Assembly: GCA_005808665.1 (NCBI GenBank)
Contig: SYLG01000078.1
Location: forward strand, 1 to 32,252
Reading direction: 5' to 3'
Source: Planctomycetia bacterium
GTDB taxonomy: Bacteria > Planctomycetota > Planctomycetia > Gemmatales > Gemmataceae
DNA: 32,252 nucleotides
The notes under the pieces are model-generated. The model saw nothing but the letters and a program-made list of their open reading frames with translations, had not been told where the DNA came from and ran no database searches. Positions 10,401-18,246 of this stretch are shown here, in pieces; within the stretch, counting starts at the first letter, position 1; the number at the start of each line of letters is the position of its first letter. A program made the translations under genes and the position numbers.

Positions 10401-12217
10401 AGGGATTTAAAACCAAGGATCTCTTGACGGCGGATTTCTTCCACAACCGCATCCGAAAGGACCGGGGTGGATAATTCCAATTGCTTACAAGGCAAAACTT
10501 CGCTATTGGAAACAACAAGCGGGCTTCGACCCAGGTAGCTGACAAGTGACATGGCTCCACCTTCCCGGTAGGGGTCGATGGGAGGATTGGTCACCTCGGC
10601 AAAGGTTTGTTGAAGGTATTTGAAAAGGGTTTGGTGCTGGAGCGAAAAAATCGTCAAAACGCGATCAAAACCCATGGAGGAGAGAGGCTCCTTTTTAAGC
10701 TTCGACATGTCTTTAACGAAAATGGCCCTTTCAAACTCCCAACCGTGGGCCTGAAGGAGGTGATCCACTGTCCATTTGCGTTTTTGCATCACATAGTGGA
10801 CTTGATCCTCGATAGGGGAGGCAAAATCGAACGCCTCGGGAACCAAAATCTGGTTGCGGTTGGTTTCGTGGAGGCTGATTTTCGTTTCGGCCCTAACCTC
10901 CGCACAAATGCGCGCCATGACTTGATAGCTATCCAGTCGTTCTCCGGTGGAGGTATCAAGGAGAATCATTTGGCCTGGTTGAAGTTGGCCCGAGGCGGTT
11001 ATGGTGCTTGTTTCAATGCCAAAAACCCCCGATTCTGAACCTATGTAGAGCCAACCCCGTTGGTCGGAACACCAACGGACCGGTCGCAGCCCCATTCGGT
11101 CCACTTGGCCGATTAGCATCGTTCCGTCTGTATTGATGAGCCCGGCGGGACCATCCCAGGCACAAAGGCTGCCCATGGCGCGGCGGCCCCAGGTAAAAAG
11201 GTCAACCGCCTCCTGGCCCCAAATATCGGGTTCCCCTTCCCAGGCAGGGGGAATGGTGAGGCGGATTGCCCGTTCCAAACTCCAGTTTTTTTCAAGGACC
11301 AGGTGTTCGGTCCATTCGTCAAGACTCGCGGAGTCGGACATTTTTGGGGTACAAATATTGCCGCCTGGGGGAAGGGGATCCATGCTGCGGGAATAGGCAT
11401 AAACCGCGTTACGGTTGGTTTTGACAGTGTTGATTTCTCCATTATGGCAACCGTAACGAAAGGGTTGCGCAAGCGACCAATTGGGATAGGTATTGGTGGA
11501 ATAGCGCCGATGAAAGATGGCAATTCCGACTTCAAAACGGGGATGGGTCAGGTCAAGGTAGAAATCCGCCAACTGATGGCTTGTGAAAAGGCCTTTGTAG
11601 GAAACCAATTTGGTGGAAAGGGACGGAACATAAATCCCGTAATTCGCAAGCCCGGCCGCTTCCCGAAGCTCAAGCCGCCTGTGGTAGAGTTCCTTTTCCG
11701 CAAGGGTCCCGTTTGGACCTACCCTGTTTGGGGAAATCCGAAGGATCAATTGATCGATGGTGGGGGCACCATCAAGGGCCTCTTTGGGAATGGCCAAGGG
11801 ATTAAAAGGCACGGGCCGCCAACCCACGATTTCGGAGAATCCATTGCGGGTAAGGATTTCTTCGATCAATTGTCGCGAGCGGGCAAGGGTTTCAGGGTGC
11901 CTTGCTGAGAGAAAGAAAACACCAACGGCCAAGGTGTCTCCCTCGGTCAGGTTTAACCTTGTCCCCGCAATCCTGACGGCTTCTTCAAAGAAAAACGCTT
12001 TAGGAAATTGAACCGTCAACCCGGCTCCGTCCCCGATTTCCCCACAGATCCCACCCCGATGCTCCATGGCCTTCAGGGCCGTCAATGCTCGCTCCACCAA
12101 TTCCCGACAGGGTTTTCCATCGTTTGTAGCAATCCCGCCAATCCCGCAGGCATCTTTGCCTACATTGTCCGAATAAAGGAGGTCCCGGTTATCCAAATAC
12201 AATCGCCCGTCGAGCAT
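7478..12217 (-). CDS. gltB: Glutamate synthase large (alpha) subunit, 1579 aa
   Basis: Converts glutamine and 2-oxoglutarate to two glutamates in nitrogen assimilation. Domains: class II glutamine amidotransferase with catalytic Cys at C24 (KDACGIGG), exposed after removal of a short propeptide; a central domain; an FMN-binding synthase domain (about 800-1200) with MAQGAKPGEGGQL and EIDGIGGGTGAA; a 3Fe-4S cluster C1199-x5-C1205-x4-C1210 with an extra C1202; and the C-terminal GXGXG beta-helix (about 1300-1560), with GGCAGHRLGIRNSGA and GSGMTGGELFVYD. Length is close to the usual 1,500 residues, so the gene is intact. The ATG lies 11 bp after AGGA. No gltD is adjacent, so the small subunit must be encoded elsewhere, or the enzyme may use ferredoxin as some GltB-like enzymes do. 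The coding strand carries ten consecutive G at 8711-8720 in the VGGGIKNG loop. Confidence 0.97.
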   Translation of the reverse strand: MLDGRLYLDNRDLLYSDNVGKDACGIGGIATNDGKPCRELVERALTALKAMEHRGGICGEIGDGAGLTVQFPKAFFFEEAVRIAGTRLNLTEGDTLAVGVFFLSARHPETLARSRQLIEEILTRNGFSEIVGWRPVPFNPLAIPKEALDGAPTIDQLILRISPNRVGPNGTLAEKELYHRRLELREAAGLANYGIYVPSLSTKLVSYKGLFTSHQLADFYLDLTHPRFEVGIAIFHRRYSTNTYPNWSLAQPFRYGCHNGEINTVKTNRNAVYAYSRSMDPLPPGGNICTPKMSDSASLDEWTEHLVLEKNWSLERAIRLTIPPAWEGEPDIWGQEAVDLFTWGRRAMGSLCAWDGPAGLINTDGTMLIGQVDRMGLRPVRWCSDQRGWLYIGSESGVFGIETSTITASGQLQPGQMILLDTSTGERLDSYQVMARICAEVRAETKISLHETNRNQILVPEAFDFASPIEDQVHYVMQKRKWTVDHLLQAHGWEFERAIFVKDMSKLKKEPLSSMGFDRVLTIFSLQHQTLFKYLQQTFAEVTNPPIDPYREGGAMSLVSYLGRSPLVVSNSEVLPCKQLELSTPVLSDAVVEEIRRQEILGFKSLSAVFPIEGGIESLKESLHRLRSEAERAVHEGFNVLCISDKEAFDDGLVPIPSILALGAVHSYLSKQGLRGRCSLVIQAGDVQEGHDIACLVGFGADAVHPYLMLRLIRNGLTFKDGDTKQEWTLSARECLENLFAALEDTFKKIISKMGITTAEGYRGALLFEAVGFGKELMDFLGDLPSRIGGIGLKELVEDANYRLTRTENMQVLGRNRDYHAFNAKVRMALRKASMAGGAANLPLSNVVSTKPPEALSNEGGEAAYLAAQAMPNPITTEYIDFSRMISDRTPTCLRDLFHLAEAENPLPIELVQDGLDLIRNHLRGAAMSHGALTRASHQDIAAALNDLGGKSNSGEGGEARYRNDVPPKSEHEIWKTIRAERQQNLTGLTLNGDVNKSRLRSRIRQVASGRFGVDAEYLINGEEIQIKMAQGAKPGEGGQLMGKKVTSEIAEIRFGKPGNDLISPPPHHDIYSIEDLAQLIYDLKAVKPGVPVSVKLVAVDNIGTIAVGVAKAGADIIEIDGIGGGTGAAMVSSKEHCGLPSEMGLSEAHQALVVNGLRRRVTLRVGGGIKNGVDVIKYALLGAQEFSLGQGLMVSVGCIVCKSCHIPNCPTGITGTQGEYKGDPEHTKAYLLGLASEVRCLLAKLGARHISELCGRSELLIRRHNLPGRADLVDIHRFIAPDMALSRLEGHFPDAQIGVCRSGTEGMTLNERIIHAGRDAIETANNADLVFKIRNSDRSVGATAAGLIAQLYGREGMPHSRRLKVRFEGEAGQSFGAWCINSLELDLKGFAQDGVAKGISGGTVTVTLDYSNSNLGEEILSVVGNNVGYGATGGQIFIGGCAGHRLGIRNSGATIVAEAAGKYACEYQTRGRVVILGPLENEIGSGMTGGELFVYDPKNTVSAKLHTRSVTVVDCTYVDYEWLHPMIIQYHAKTGSRSAESILKNWAEFRRGRRLRKIVPLAVARKAEDFIAAGSNAG

Positions 12218-12275
12218 CGAATAGTGTCCTAAAGCATTGAGCCTTGTTGCATTCCTGAATGGTTCAAACCCCGTT

Positions 12276-12304
12276 ATTTTATTGGAAAACCATAGCTATG
12301 GCAA
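12276..12304 (-). promoter_or_regulatory. gltB promoter with overlapping 12-bp palindrome
   Basis: On the minus strand, TTGCCA (12299-12304) and TAAAAT (12276-12281) are spaced by exactly 17 bp, a good match to a housekeeping-type promoter. It would give a leader of about 50 nt before the gltB ATG. A perfect palindrome, CCATAGCTATGG (12290-12301), overlaps the end of the -35 and half the spacer, a typical place for an operator. No regulator can be named. Confidence 0.5.
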
Positions 12305-12313
12305 GGAACAAAT

Positions 12314-12330
12314 ACCCCTTCATCGGGGGT
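12314..12330 (-). terminator. Weak hairpin, possible terminator of the metallo-hydrolase transcript
   Basis: A 5-bp stem (ACCCC/GGGGT) with a 7-nt loop, followed on the minus strand by ATTTGTT. It lies between the stop of the metallo-beta-lactamase-fold gene and the gltB promoter, the expected place for a terminator, but the stem is short. Confidence 0.25.
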
Positions 12331-12408
12331 GCGATTGGCAAACCGTGTAATCGTTATTATCGAAACAATCCACCCAAAAAGGGCAATGGTCAAAACACCA
12401 TGGTGGCA

Positions 12409-14349
12409 TTATCGCCATATCCGAAAGGTATCCCCTTGGGTGGGGAAACCGTTTTCAAAAATCAGCGGTATATCTATTCCCTCGGAATGATTGGTGAGAG
12501 CTATGGGCTCAAGGACTTCCAAATCCAGGGATTCCCCTGGCCTTTGGGAGGCACGACTTTGAAACCTCAAGCCCTGGGGCAGGGCAAAGTCAAGTCGCAT
12601 GGGATTTTGACCCGTATTGGTGGCAATCCAACGGATCGGGGCAGTTACCGTATCTTTCCGAGTAATGAGTATGGGCTCAGACCGGATCCTATGAGGGTTC
12701 CAGTCCACCAAATGATCGCCAGAAAGGCAAAGTGCATCGGCCGCTTTGGCAGCTGCCAATCCCCATTTTTCCCTTCTTTCAAAATCCTCCCGGTTAAAAA
12801 CAAAAGCCCCACCATGTTCTGCCAAGACCCAATCCGGGGCAATATCCAGGACCTTCCTGGCAGATCGGGCGTAACCCAATGGACTGCTTCGGTTCATTCC
12901 CATCCATCCACCAGAACCGCTGAATTGGTCCTGATGGAAGAAATTGTCTGCCGTGAATAGGCACCGTTTGCCATCAATGGTAACCTCAGCGGCCATAGTA
13001 TAGCGCGATTGCCCAGGGAAATCGTGGAGGCGAAAAGTATATTCCCGCCAAGTAAAGGAGCTTCCATCCGGAACGCTTTGGTCGATTTTAATGGGTCTCT
13101 TGTCAAGAAACGGTGCCCAAAACCGGTAAGGGTTTTCAAGGGGTTCTGCAATTTGGGTTGAAGTAATGATCTTTGGTTTTTGGTTTTGCCCGGTTCGGTC
13201 CATGATGGAATAGATCCCGTCAAAATGGTCATAATGGGCATGGCTACAAAGGATTACTTCAAGGGGTCCCAGTTGGAGGGATTCCCGGAGAATAGGGATT
13301 TGTTTGGCACTGTGCGGATCCCAAGGGTCCACCACCAAAAAACCTCCAGACTGCGATCGAAGGACGAAAGTGTTCCCCGTGTTCCACAGGTTTGCCGACA
13401 ATCGTGACCAAGGTTTGGCACCTCCTGATTCTGCCTGTTCCCTCGATAAAAAGGCATAATTGGGTTGGTTACCCAGGCGAATTTTGGAAAAGCGTTCAAA
13501 ACTTTTCAAAAATGCGGCTTCATTTACCCTTGTTTTTAAGTCCTTTAGGAGTGTAATCGGGGCAATATCGGGAATGGGTCCAAACGCAGGGACCAGTTTT
13601 TCGGGGGCAAGCGATATGGCCTTGTCAATGGATTGTGAGTGGGATTTCAAACCCGAATCGGTCCAGTGATCCCAGTCGGTAGTATAAGGGGCAAAAATTT
13701 TCCCTTCCCCCGTGGTCAATTGGGCACAAAAAAGGGTGGTTTTTAGGCTTTTTTTGTCTTCGAGAAGTACCCCGTGTTGATCGGGTGCCGGTCCAGGAAG
13801 TGGTTGGAGCTTGATCGAAAATCCGCCCCATTCGAAGGAAGGAGGTGCCAATTCTGTATCCACCCCCTGGGCCGGCATGAAATGGAGGATTCGGGAGGTG
13901 CGTACGGGAACGATGTCTTCCCAATATTTGGTTACCGCTAAAGGGTTAAGTATTTCCCCTGTGGGTTTGGCGGCCAAAACCCTGGCCCCATTTTTCTTCC
14001 ATGAAGGGGCAAATTGGCTATTGTGCCGATCATGCCTGGTTAGCAGGATTTGAGTAATTCCGGGAAAGGGTATCGTAGTGTCCCGCAACCAGGCAGATTT
14101 CAGAGTTTGGAGATCACAAACAGGATCAATAAAAAGGACCTCCCTGGTTTCGCCAACGCTTTTCAGGACCAACAAACCCCGGAAACCTGCTTCCACACAG
14201 TAAAGATCCTCCCCCAAGGGGCGAATTTGACATGCCGAGGCGGATTTGGATTTGGGCGTGGCAAGACCCTGAGCTATTAACCCGAATGCTCCGGTGAGGC
14301 AAATCAGAAAGAGAACCATGCGACGGGGGCCTGAGAACTTTTTCCGCAT
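12409..14349 (-). CDS. Exported protein with two metallo-beta-lactamase-fold domains, the first degenerate (646 aa)
   Basis: Residues 1-30 resemble a signal peptide. The second half is a metallo-beta-lactamase-fold domain with H370-A-H372-Y-D374-H375, a downstream D468 (LFTADNFF) and H512 (LAEHGG), the expected zinc ligands. The usual His of the PGH loop seems to be Gln (FPGQSRYT, Q447). The first half (about 40-285) repeats the layout without the ligands: ILLTRHDRHN (101-110) sits where HxHxDH should be, LFCAQLTT (207-213) where the metal Asp should be, and LVPAFGPIPD (252-261) where EHGG is in copy two. The first domain is therefore probably catalytically dead and structural. A beta-rich tail (about 555-646) follows. 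The gene lies 28 bp after the PVC-type dehydrogenase gene. The ATG follows AAGAAGG. The substrate is unknown. Confidence 0.85.
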   Translation of the reverse strand: MRKKFSGPRRMVLFLICLTGAFGLIAQGLATPKSKSASACQIRPLGEDLYCVEAGFRGLLVLKSVGETREVLFIDPVCDLQTLKSAWLRDTTIPFPGITQILLTRHDRHNSQFAPSWKKNGARVLAAKPTGEILNPLAVTKYWEDIVPVRTSRILHFMPAQGVDTELAPPSFEWGGFSIKLQPLPGPAPDQHGVLLEDKKSLKTTLFCAQLTTGEGKIFAPYTTDWDHWTDSGLKSHSQSIDKAISLAPEKLVPAFGPIPDIAPITLLKDLKTRVNEAAFLKSFERFSKIRLGNQPNYAFLSREQAESGGAKPWSRLSANLWNTGNTFVLRSQSGGFLVVDPWDPHSAKQIPILRESLQLGPLEVILCSHAHYDHFDGIYSIMDRTGQNQKPKIITSTQIAEPLENPYRFWAPFLDKRPIKIDQSVPDGSSFTWREYTFRLHDFPGQSRYTMAAEVTIDGKRCLFTADNFFHQDQFSGSGGWMGMNRSSPLGYARSARKVLDIAPDWVLAEHGGAFVFNREDFERREKWGLAAAKAADALCLSGDHLVDWNPHRIRSEPILITRKDTVTAPIRWIATNTGQNPMRLDFALPQGLRFQSRASQRPGESLDLEVLEPIALTNHSEGIDIPLIFENGFPTQGDTFRIWR

Positions 14350-14377
14350 GATGGAACCTTCTTTGGGGAGACTTTTG

Positions 14378-17300
14378 TCAGGGGCTTTCAGGGATTTTCC
14401 TTGCGTTTCTATCGGTGGGAGGCCTGTCCAGTGCCAAATAAGCGAATAAATCCGCCCATTCCCTGGGAGTCAATTGTTTTTCCATGCCTTCTGGCATAAG
14501 CGAATTGGCACTCGTTTTTTGTTCCTCAACCTCGGTTCGGGGGATGGTTTCAAGGATACCACCCTGAACCCTCAGGACGACTCGTTCCGGACTGTTTTCC
14601 ACAAGCAATCCAGTAAAAATTTTCCCTTTGGTTGTTCCAACAGTTGTAGCGTTGTACCCGGTCCCAATAACAAGGCTTGGGTCAAATACATTGGAAACAA
14701 GCTGGTCAAAGTTGGCTCGCCCATTGGAGGTAATGTCGGGCCCGACCTCTTGGCCCTGCCCATAGATTTTGTGGCATTGTGCGCATGCTTTTTGGTAAAG
14801 GATACTCCCGGCAAGGGGATTGCCGGGAGTTTTCCTCAGGTAATCATTCATGTGCCTGACGACCTGTTCCCGTTCCGGGTTTCGTCCTTCGCGAAGGGAT
14901 CCCCAAAGGGTACCCACCTGGGTGCTAATGCCCTTGTCCTTAAAGGCCAATATTTTCCTAACATTGTTTGCGTTGAGGGCGTTGGCTGGAATGTTTTTGG
15001 AGGCGATTTGCGCCAGGAGGGCCTTGGTCCATTCGGGACGCCCTGTAAGGAGGTCGACTATGCGGGCCTGGATTTCCGAAGGGGTTTTCGACCACTCCTT
15101 CAGGAGAGTGGTTGCCAATTCCTTTTGATCCAGGATAGCAAGGTCGAGAACCATTCGCCCCCTTAACTCGGCAGGTCCCAGTTTGGGGTCGTTGATCCTG
15201 TTAATAAGCAGTTCGTTGGCATGGTTGGCATCAACGCGCAACAAAGATTGGAGGGCCCTGCGACGCATGGCTTCTGAATTATTGGCATCCTCAAAGATTA
15301 CCCTCGTGTTTTCAATTCCCGTGGGATCACCAAATAGGGCCAAATTGATCATTGCAATTTGGTGGATCCCCTTGCTGTGGGTGGGGCCACTGGAAAGAGT
15401 CCTGATTTCGGGAAGAAGCATGGTGCGCAATTGTTCCTTGGTTGGCCCACTTAGCTCACCTGTTTCAAGGCGAAGGGCTAAAATTTCCAGGAATTGTCTA
15501 AGGCCCCCTTCGATCCGGTTATGCAGGAGGATTTCCAACAACTTGTCAATGGCGGCAGGGTGAAACGGTTTTTCGGAAAGTAATTTATCCGAAAGCCTTG
15601 CTAAAATTTGACCCGCTCCCCGATTGGATTCTTTTGGGTTTTTCGCCAATTCAAGCCATTGGGAGGCGGCCGAGGGAAATCGGGGATGAAGGTTTTGCCA
15701 AATGACATTTGGAATAACTGGATCTTTTCCCGCCTTGGCAAGAATCTGATGCCAAATTGGCAAGGGATCCAGTCCCTGGATCTTATCGGCAGCAATGGCA
15801 ACTTGTAGAAGCACATCATGTGACTCGTCCTGTGCCAATTTGTCTATGATTTTCCTGGCATGGGGGTTTAAGGCACCTTCATTTCCCAGGAACCTGACCA
15901 CCCAGGATCGAATGGTGGGATCAGCATCCAAGGAAAGAATGGAAGAAAGTTCCCGGTCAAGTGGCCCGGCAGACCCAAGAGCCCAAAAGGCATGAAGCCG
16001 TTTTTTTCGGGGTGTGTTTTCGGACCGGACGATTTTGCCAAGGACATTCAACATGGTACTCCCGGTTTTTTTCCAAATCATCCGCTCGGTAAGCAGCCTT
16101 TGAGCATGATCCCTGAAAAAGACATTATCATCCCCCAAAAGTTCCACCAGTTCGATATCCGATTTTTTGGATAGGTCAAAGGGCTGGGCAGCCTGATTGC
16201 CTTCATAGACAACGCGGTAAAGTCGACCATGAAGCCGGTCAATCCCGGCAGGATCCCGGTTGGCATCCTGATAACAGTGATAACGATCATACCAATCGAG
16301 GATCCAAAGGCAGCCATCCGGTCCTGTTTTTTGAACCACGGGCATGAACCAGGCATCGTTGGCGGTCAGGAAATCGGGTTGCCCCTTTCCTTTGTAGGTG
16401 GAGCCATTTCGCTCGAGGCTATCGACATTGATGCAGCTTCCGTGAATATTGCCCATATAGAGCTTTTCCCGAAAAGCCTTTGGGTAGGCGGAGCTGTCAA
16501 ACCAATTAATCCCACAATAGGCAGCCTGTTGGTGCTTGTAATTGACAATGGAGTTTAAATGCCAGGTAAACGGGGGATAAGGTCCACCTTGACGAAGGTA
16601 ATAGGCCGACTCAGCCAAATGCCATAAATGGTCAATGACACAGGCGGAAACAAAAAAACTTCCGTTGGCATTGATTGCAACACCCCAGGGATTGCTGGTA
16701 CCTTCGCTGAACAGTTGGAATTCACGGGTTTTGGGATGGATCCGGAACAGGGCACAAGTGAATCGGAATTCCTTGCCCTGGTGCTTTACCACAGAAGGAT
16801 TGAAAACGCCGTTAAGCCCATACAGCCACCCATCCGGACCCCAGGTGAGTGAATTGGGAAGTTCATGGGTATCATCACGGCCAAATCCGGTTAATACGAC
16901 CTCTTTTTTATCAGCTTTGCCGTCCCCGTCGGTGTCCTGATAAAAAAGTAGGTCGGGGCTATTGACAACCCAAACCCCACCATGCCCCACGGCAATGCCC
17001 GAAGGGATGTTCAATCCTTCGGCAAAAAGGGTGACCTTGTCCGCCTTCCCGTCTCCATCCGTATCCTCCAAAATCTTTACCCGATCCTTTCCAATACCGG
17101 GTTGACGCCTTGGGTATTCCAAACTTTCCGTAACCCAGACGCGCCCCTTTTCGTCGATCGTCATGGCTACCGGATTTACCAAATCGGGTTCGCTGGCAAA
17201 GCACTCTACCCGAAACCCGGGAGGCACCTTCATTTTGGCGATTGCTTCTTTTACAGAAAGGGCGGGGCCAGGCTTTACCGATTGCGCTCGAGGGATGAAG

Positions 17301-17398
17301 TCATCTTTTGCTGGCGAGGTAAGGGAAAAAAGGAACAAAATAACAGGGCAATATGCCAACTTTCGAAACGGAGTCCAAGGATCAGGAAAGGTAACCAT
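14378..17398 (-). CDS. PVC-type membrane-bound dehydrogenase / haem-binding CxxCH protein, 1006 aa
   Basis: The N-terminal half is a beta-propeller-like dehydrogenase domain of the kind frequent in Planctomycetota and Verrucomicrobia (KVPPGFRVECFASEPDL, NPVAMTIDEKGRVWVTE, NSLTWGPDGWLYGLNGVF, TGPDGCLWILDWYDRYHC). The middle (about 430-800) is helical, HEAT-like. The C-terminal domain carries a haem c site, C872-AQ-C875-H876, then EVGPDITSNGR. Two identical DTDGDGKADK loops (about 112-121 and 155-164) look like EF-hand/thrombospondin-type calcium sites. A hydrophobic segment at about 15-29 suggests export. I chose the ATG at 17396-17398 because GAGG lies 9 bp upstream; an in-frame TTG at 17413 would add five residues. 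It is the first gene of a pair with the metallo-beta-lactamase-fold gene. Likely a periplasmic sugar or alcohol dehydrogenase; substrate unknown. Confidence 0.92.
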   Translation of the reverse strand: MVTFPDPWTPFRKLAYCPVILFLFSLTSPAKDDFIPRAQSVKPGPALSVKEAIAKMKVPPGFRVECFASEPDLVNPVAMTIDEKGRVWVTESLEYPRRQPGIGKDRVKILEDTDGDGKADKVTLFAEGLNIPSGIAVGHGGVWVVNSPDLLFYQDTDGDGKADKKEVVLTGFGRDDTHELPNSLTWGPDGWLYGLNGVFNPSVVKHQGKEFRFTCALFRIHPKTREFQLFSEGTSNPWGVAINANGSFFVSACVIDHLWHLAESAYYLRQGGPYPPFTWHLNSIVNYKHQQAAYCGINWFDSSAYPKAFREKLYMGNIHGSCINVDSLERNGSTYKGKGQPDFLTANDAWFMPVVQKTGPDGCLWILDWYDRYHCYQDANRDPAGIDRLHGRLYRVVYEGNQAAQPFDLSKKSDIELVELLGDDNVFFRDHAQRLLTERMIWKKTGSTMLNVLGKIVRSENTPRKKRLHAFWALGSAGPLDRELSSILSLDADPTIRSWVVRFLGNEGALNPHARKIIDKLAQDESHDVLLQVAIAADKIQGLDPLPIWHQILAKAGKDPVIPNVIWQNLHPRFPSAASQWLELAKNPKESNRGAGQILARLSDKLLSEKPFHPAAIDKLLEILLHNRIEGGLRQFLEILALRLETGELSGPTKEQLRTMLLPEIRTLSSGPTHSKGIHQIAMINLALFGDPTGIENTRVIFEDANNSEAMRRRALQSLLRVDANHANELLINRINDPKLGPAELRGRMVLDLAILDQKELATTLLKEWSKTPSEIQARIVDLLTGRPEWTKALLAQIASKNIPANALNANNVRKILAFKDKGISTQVGTLWGSLREGRNPEREQVVRHMNDYLRKTPGNPLAGSILYQKACAQCHKIYGQGQEVGPDITSNGRANFDQLVSNVFDPSLVIGTGYNATTVGTTKGKIFTGLLVENSPERVVLRVQGGILETIPRTEVEEQKTSANSLMPEGMEKQLTPREWADLFAYLALDRPPTDRNARKIPESP

Positions 17399-17560
17399 GG
17401 AGAAATGCCTCAAGGGTGGACTCTGACAAGGGAAAAGGATGGTAGGTGGGATTTGGAAATTATCCGAGTTGTTCTTTCAAGGAGCAAGGTGTTTTCACAG
17501 GGAATTTTGCCCGGAGATTCCTAAATCAAGAGGGAATCCCTTTTCAAGTGGAGATTAATG

Positions 17561-18133
17561 ATGAGGATTATTGTGAGCAAAACGATAATGGGCCGACTAT
17601 TTTTAGGGTTGGCGGTTATGGGGTTTGGCTTAGTCACGCTTCGTGCCATCCAAAATGAGGGCAAGGGCGATTTTGCCAATCCTACTATTGACCTTGGTAC
17701 GGTCGTTACCGACATTGAAAAAAGCGCAAAATTTTACACCGAGGCCATTGGGTTTAAAGAAATCCCTGGTTTTTCCGTTCCCCCAGCTTTTGCGGCCGAT
17801 GCGGGATTATCCGATCCCAAACTTACCAAACCCCTTAACATACGCGTTTTTGTTTTAGGAGATGGGCCTGGGGCTACCAAGCTTAAATTGATGCAGATAC
17901 CAGAGGCCAAACCTAGGCTTTCAGACAATGAAACGATTCACTCCCAAACCGGGTTCCGGTATTTAACCCTAAGTATCACGGATACCAAAAAGGCGGTTGC
18001 CCGGTTGGAAAAGGCAGGGGTTAAGTTGTTGGCAAAATCTCCAGCCGCCATTCCGGAAACCATTGCCAAAGGTATTTTCCTGACCGTTGTGAAAGACCCT
18101 GATGGCAATATTGTCGAGCTTGTTGGTCCCTGA
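17561..18133 (+). CDS. Exported VOC (glyoxalase/bleomycin-resistance fold) family protein, 190 aa
   Basis: After a signal-like N-terminus (hydrophobic to about residue 30), the protein has the two beta-alpha-beta modules of the VOC fold: TIDLGTVVTDIEKSAKFYTE then GFKEIPGF, and FRYLTLSITDTKKAVARLEKAG then VKDPDGNIVELVGP. Most VOC proteins are cytoplasmic metalloenzymes. In this one the first metal-ligand position of each module is not His (TIDLG and YLTLS), while the C-terminal Glu of NIVELVG is kept, so a classical glyoxalase site is doubtful. Two adjacent ATG codons occur at 17558 and 17561; GGAG at 17550-17553 is better spaced for the second. It is divergent from the PVC-type dehydrogenase gene, with about 160 bp for both promoters. 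Function is unknown beyond the fold. Confidence 0.85.
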   Translation: MRIIVSKTIMGRLFLGLAVMGFGLVTLRAIQNEGKGDFANPTIDLGTVVTDIEKSAKFYTEAIGFKEIPGFSVPPAFAADAGLSDPKLTKPLNIRVFVLGDGPGATKLKLMQIPEAKPRLSDNETIHSQTGFRYLTLSITDTKKAVARLEKAGVKLLAKSPAAIPETIAKGIFLTVVKDPDGNIVELVGP

Positions 18134-18178
18134 TTCATTTGTGTTGGGGATTTCGTTTTTGGGTATCAGGTTCGGGGT

Positions 18179-18208
18179 AGGGAAAGGGTATCCGGTTGCC
18201 CTTTCCCT
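18179..18208 (+). terminator. Strong hairpin after the VOC gene, possible terminator
   Basis: Perfect 10-bp stem, AGGGAAAGGG (18179-18188) and CCCTTTCCCT (18199-18208), with a 10-nt loop, 45 bp after the VOC stop. It lacks a U tract (GGCCTCTTAACC follows), so it may be an RNA-stabilising or attenuator hairpin instead. It overlaps the 5' extension of the next frame, which argues against a start there. Confidence 0.45.
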
Positions 18209-18246
18209 GGCCTCTTAACCCACCAAGAAGGAGAATCGGTCGCAAT

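Noticed and set aside
12398-12407. Palindrome CACCATGGTG followed by TTTT after the metallo-hydrolase stop (minus strand), as a terminator
   Set aside because: A perfect palindrome with no loop can form only a 3-bp stem in RNA, too weak to terminate transcription.
18196-18246. TTG start extending the membrane protein by 17 residues
   Set aside because: The extension overlaps a perfect 10-bp hairpin, and the ribosome-binding site AAGGAG lies downstream of the TTG; the ATG at 18247 is preferred.
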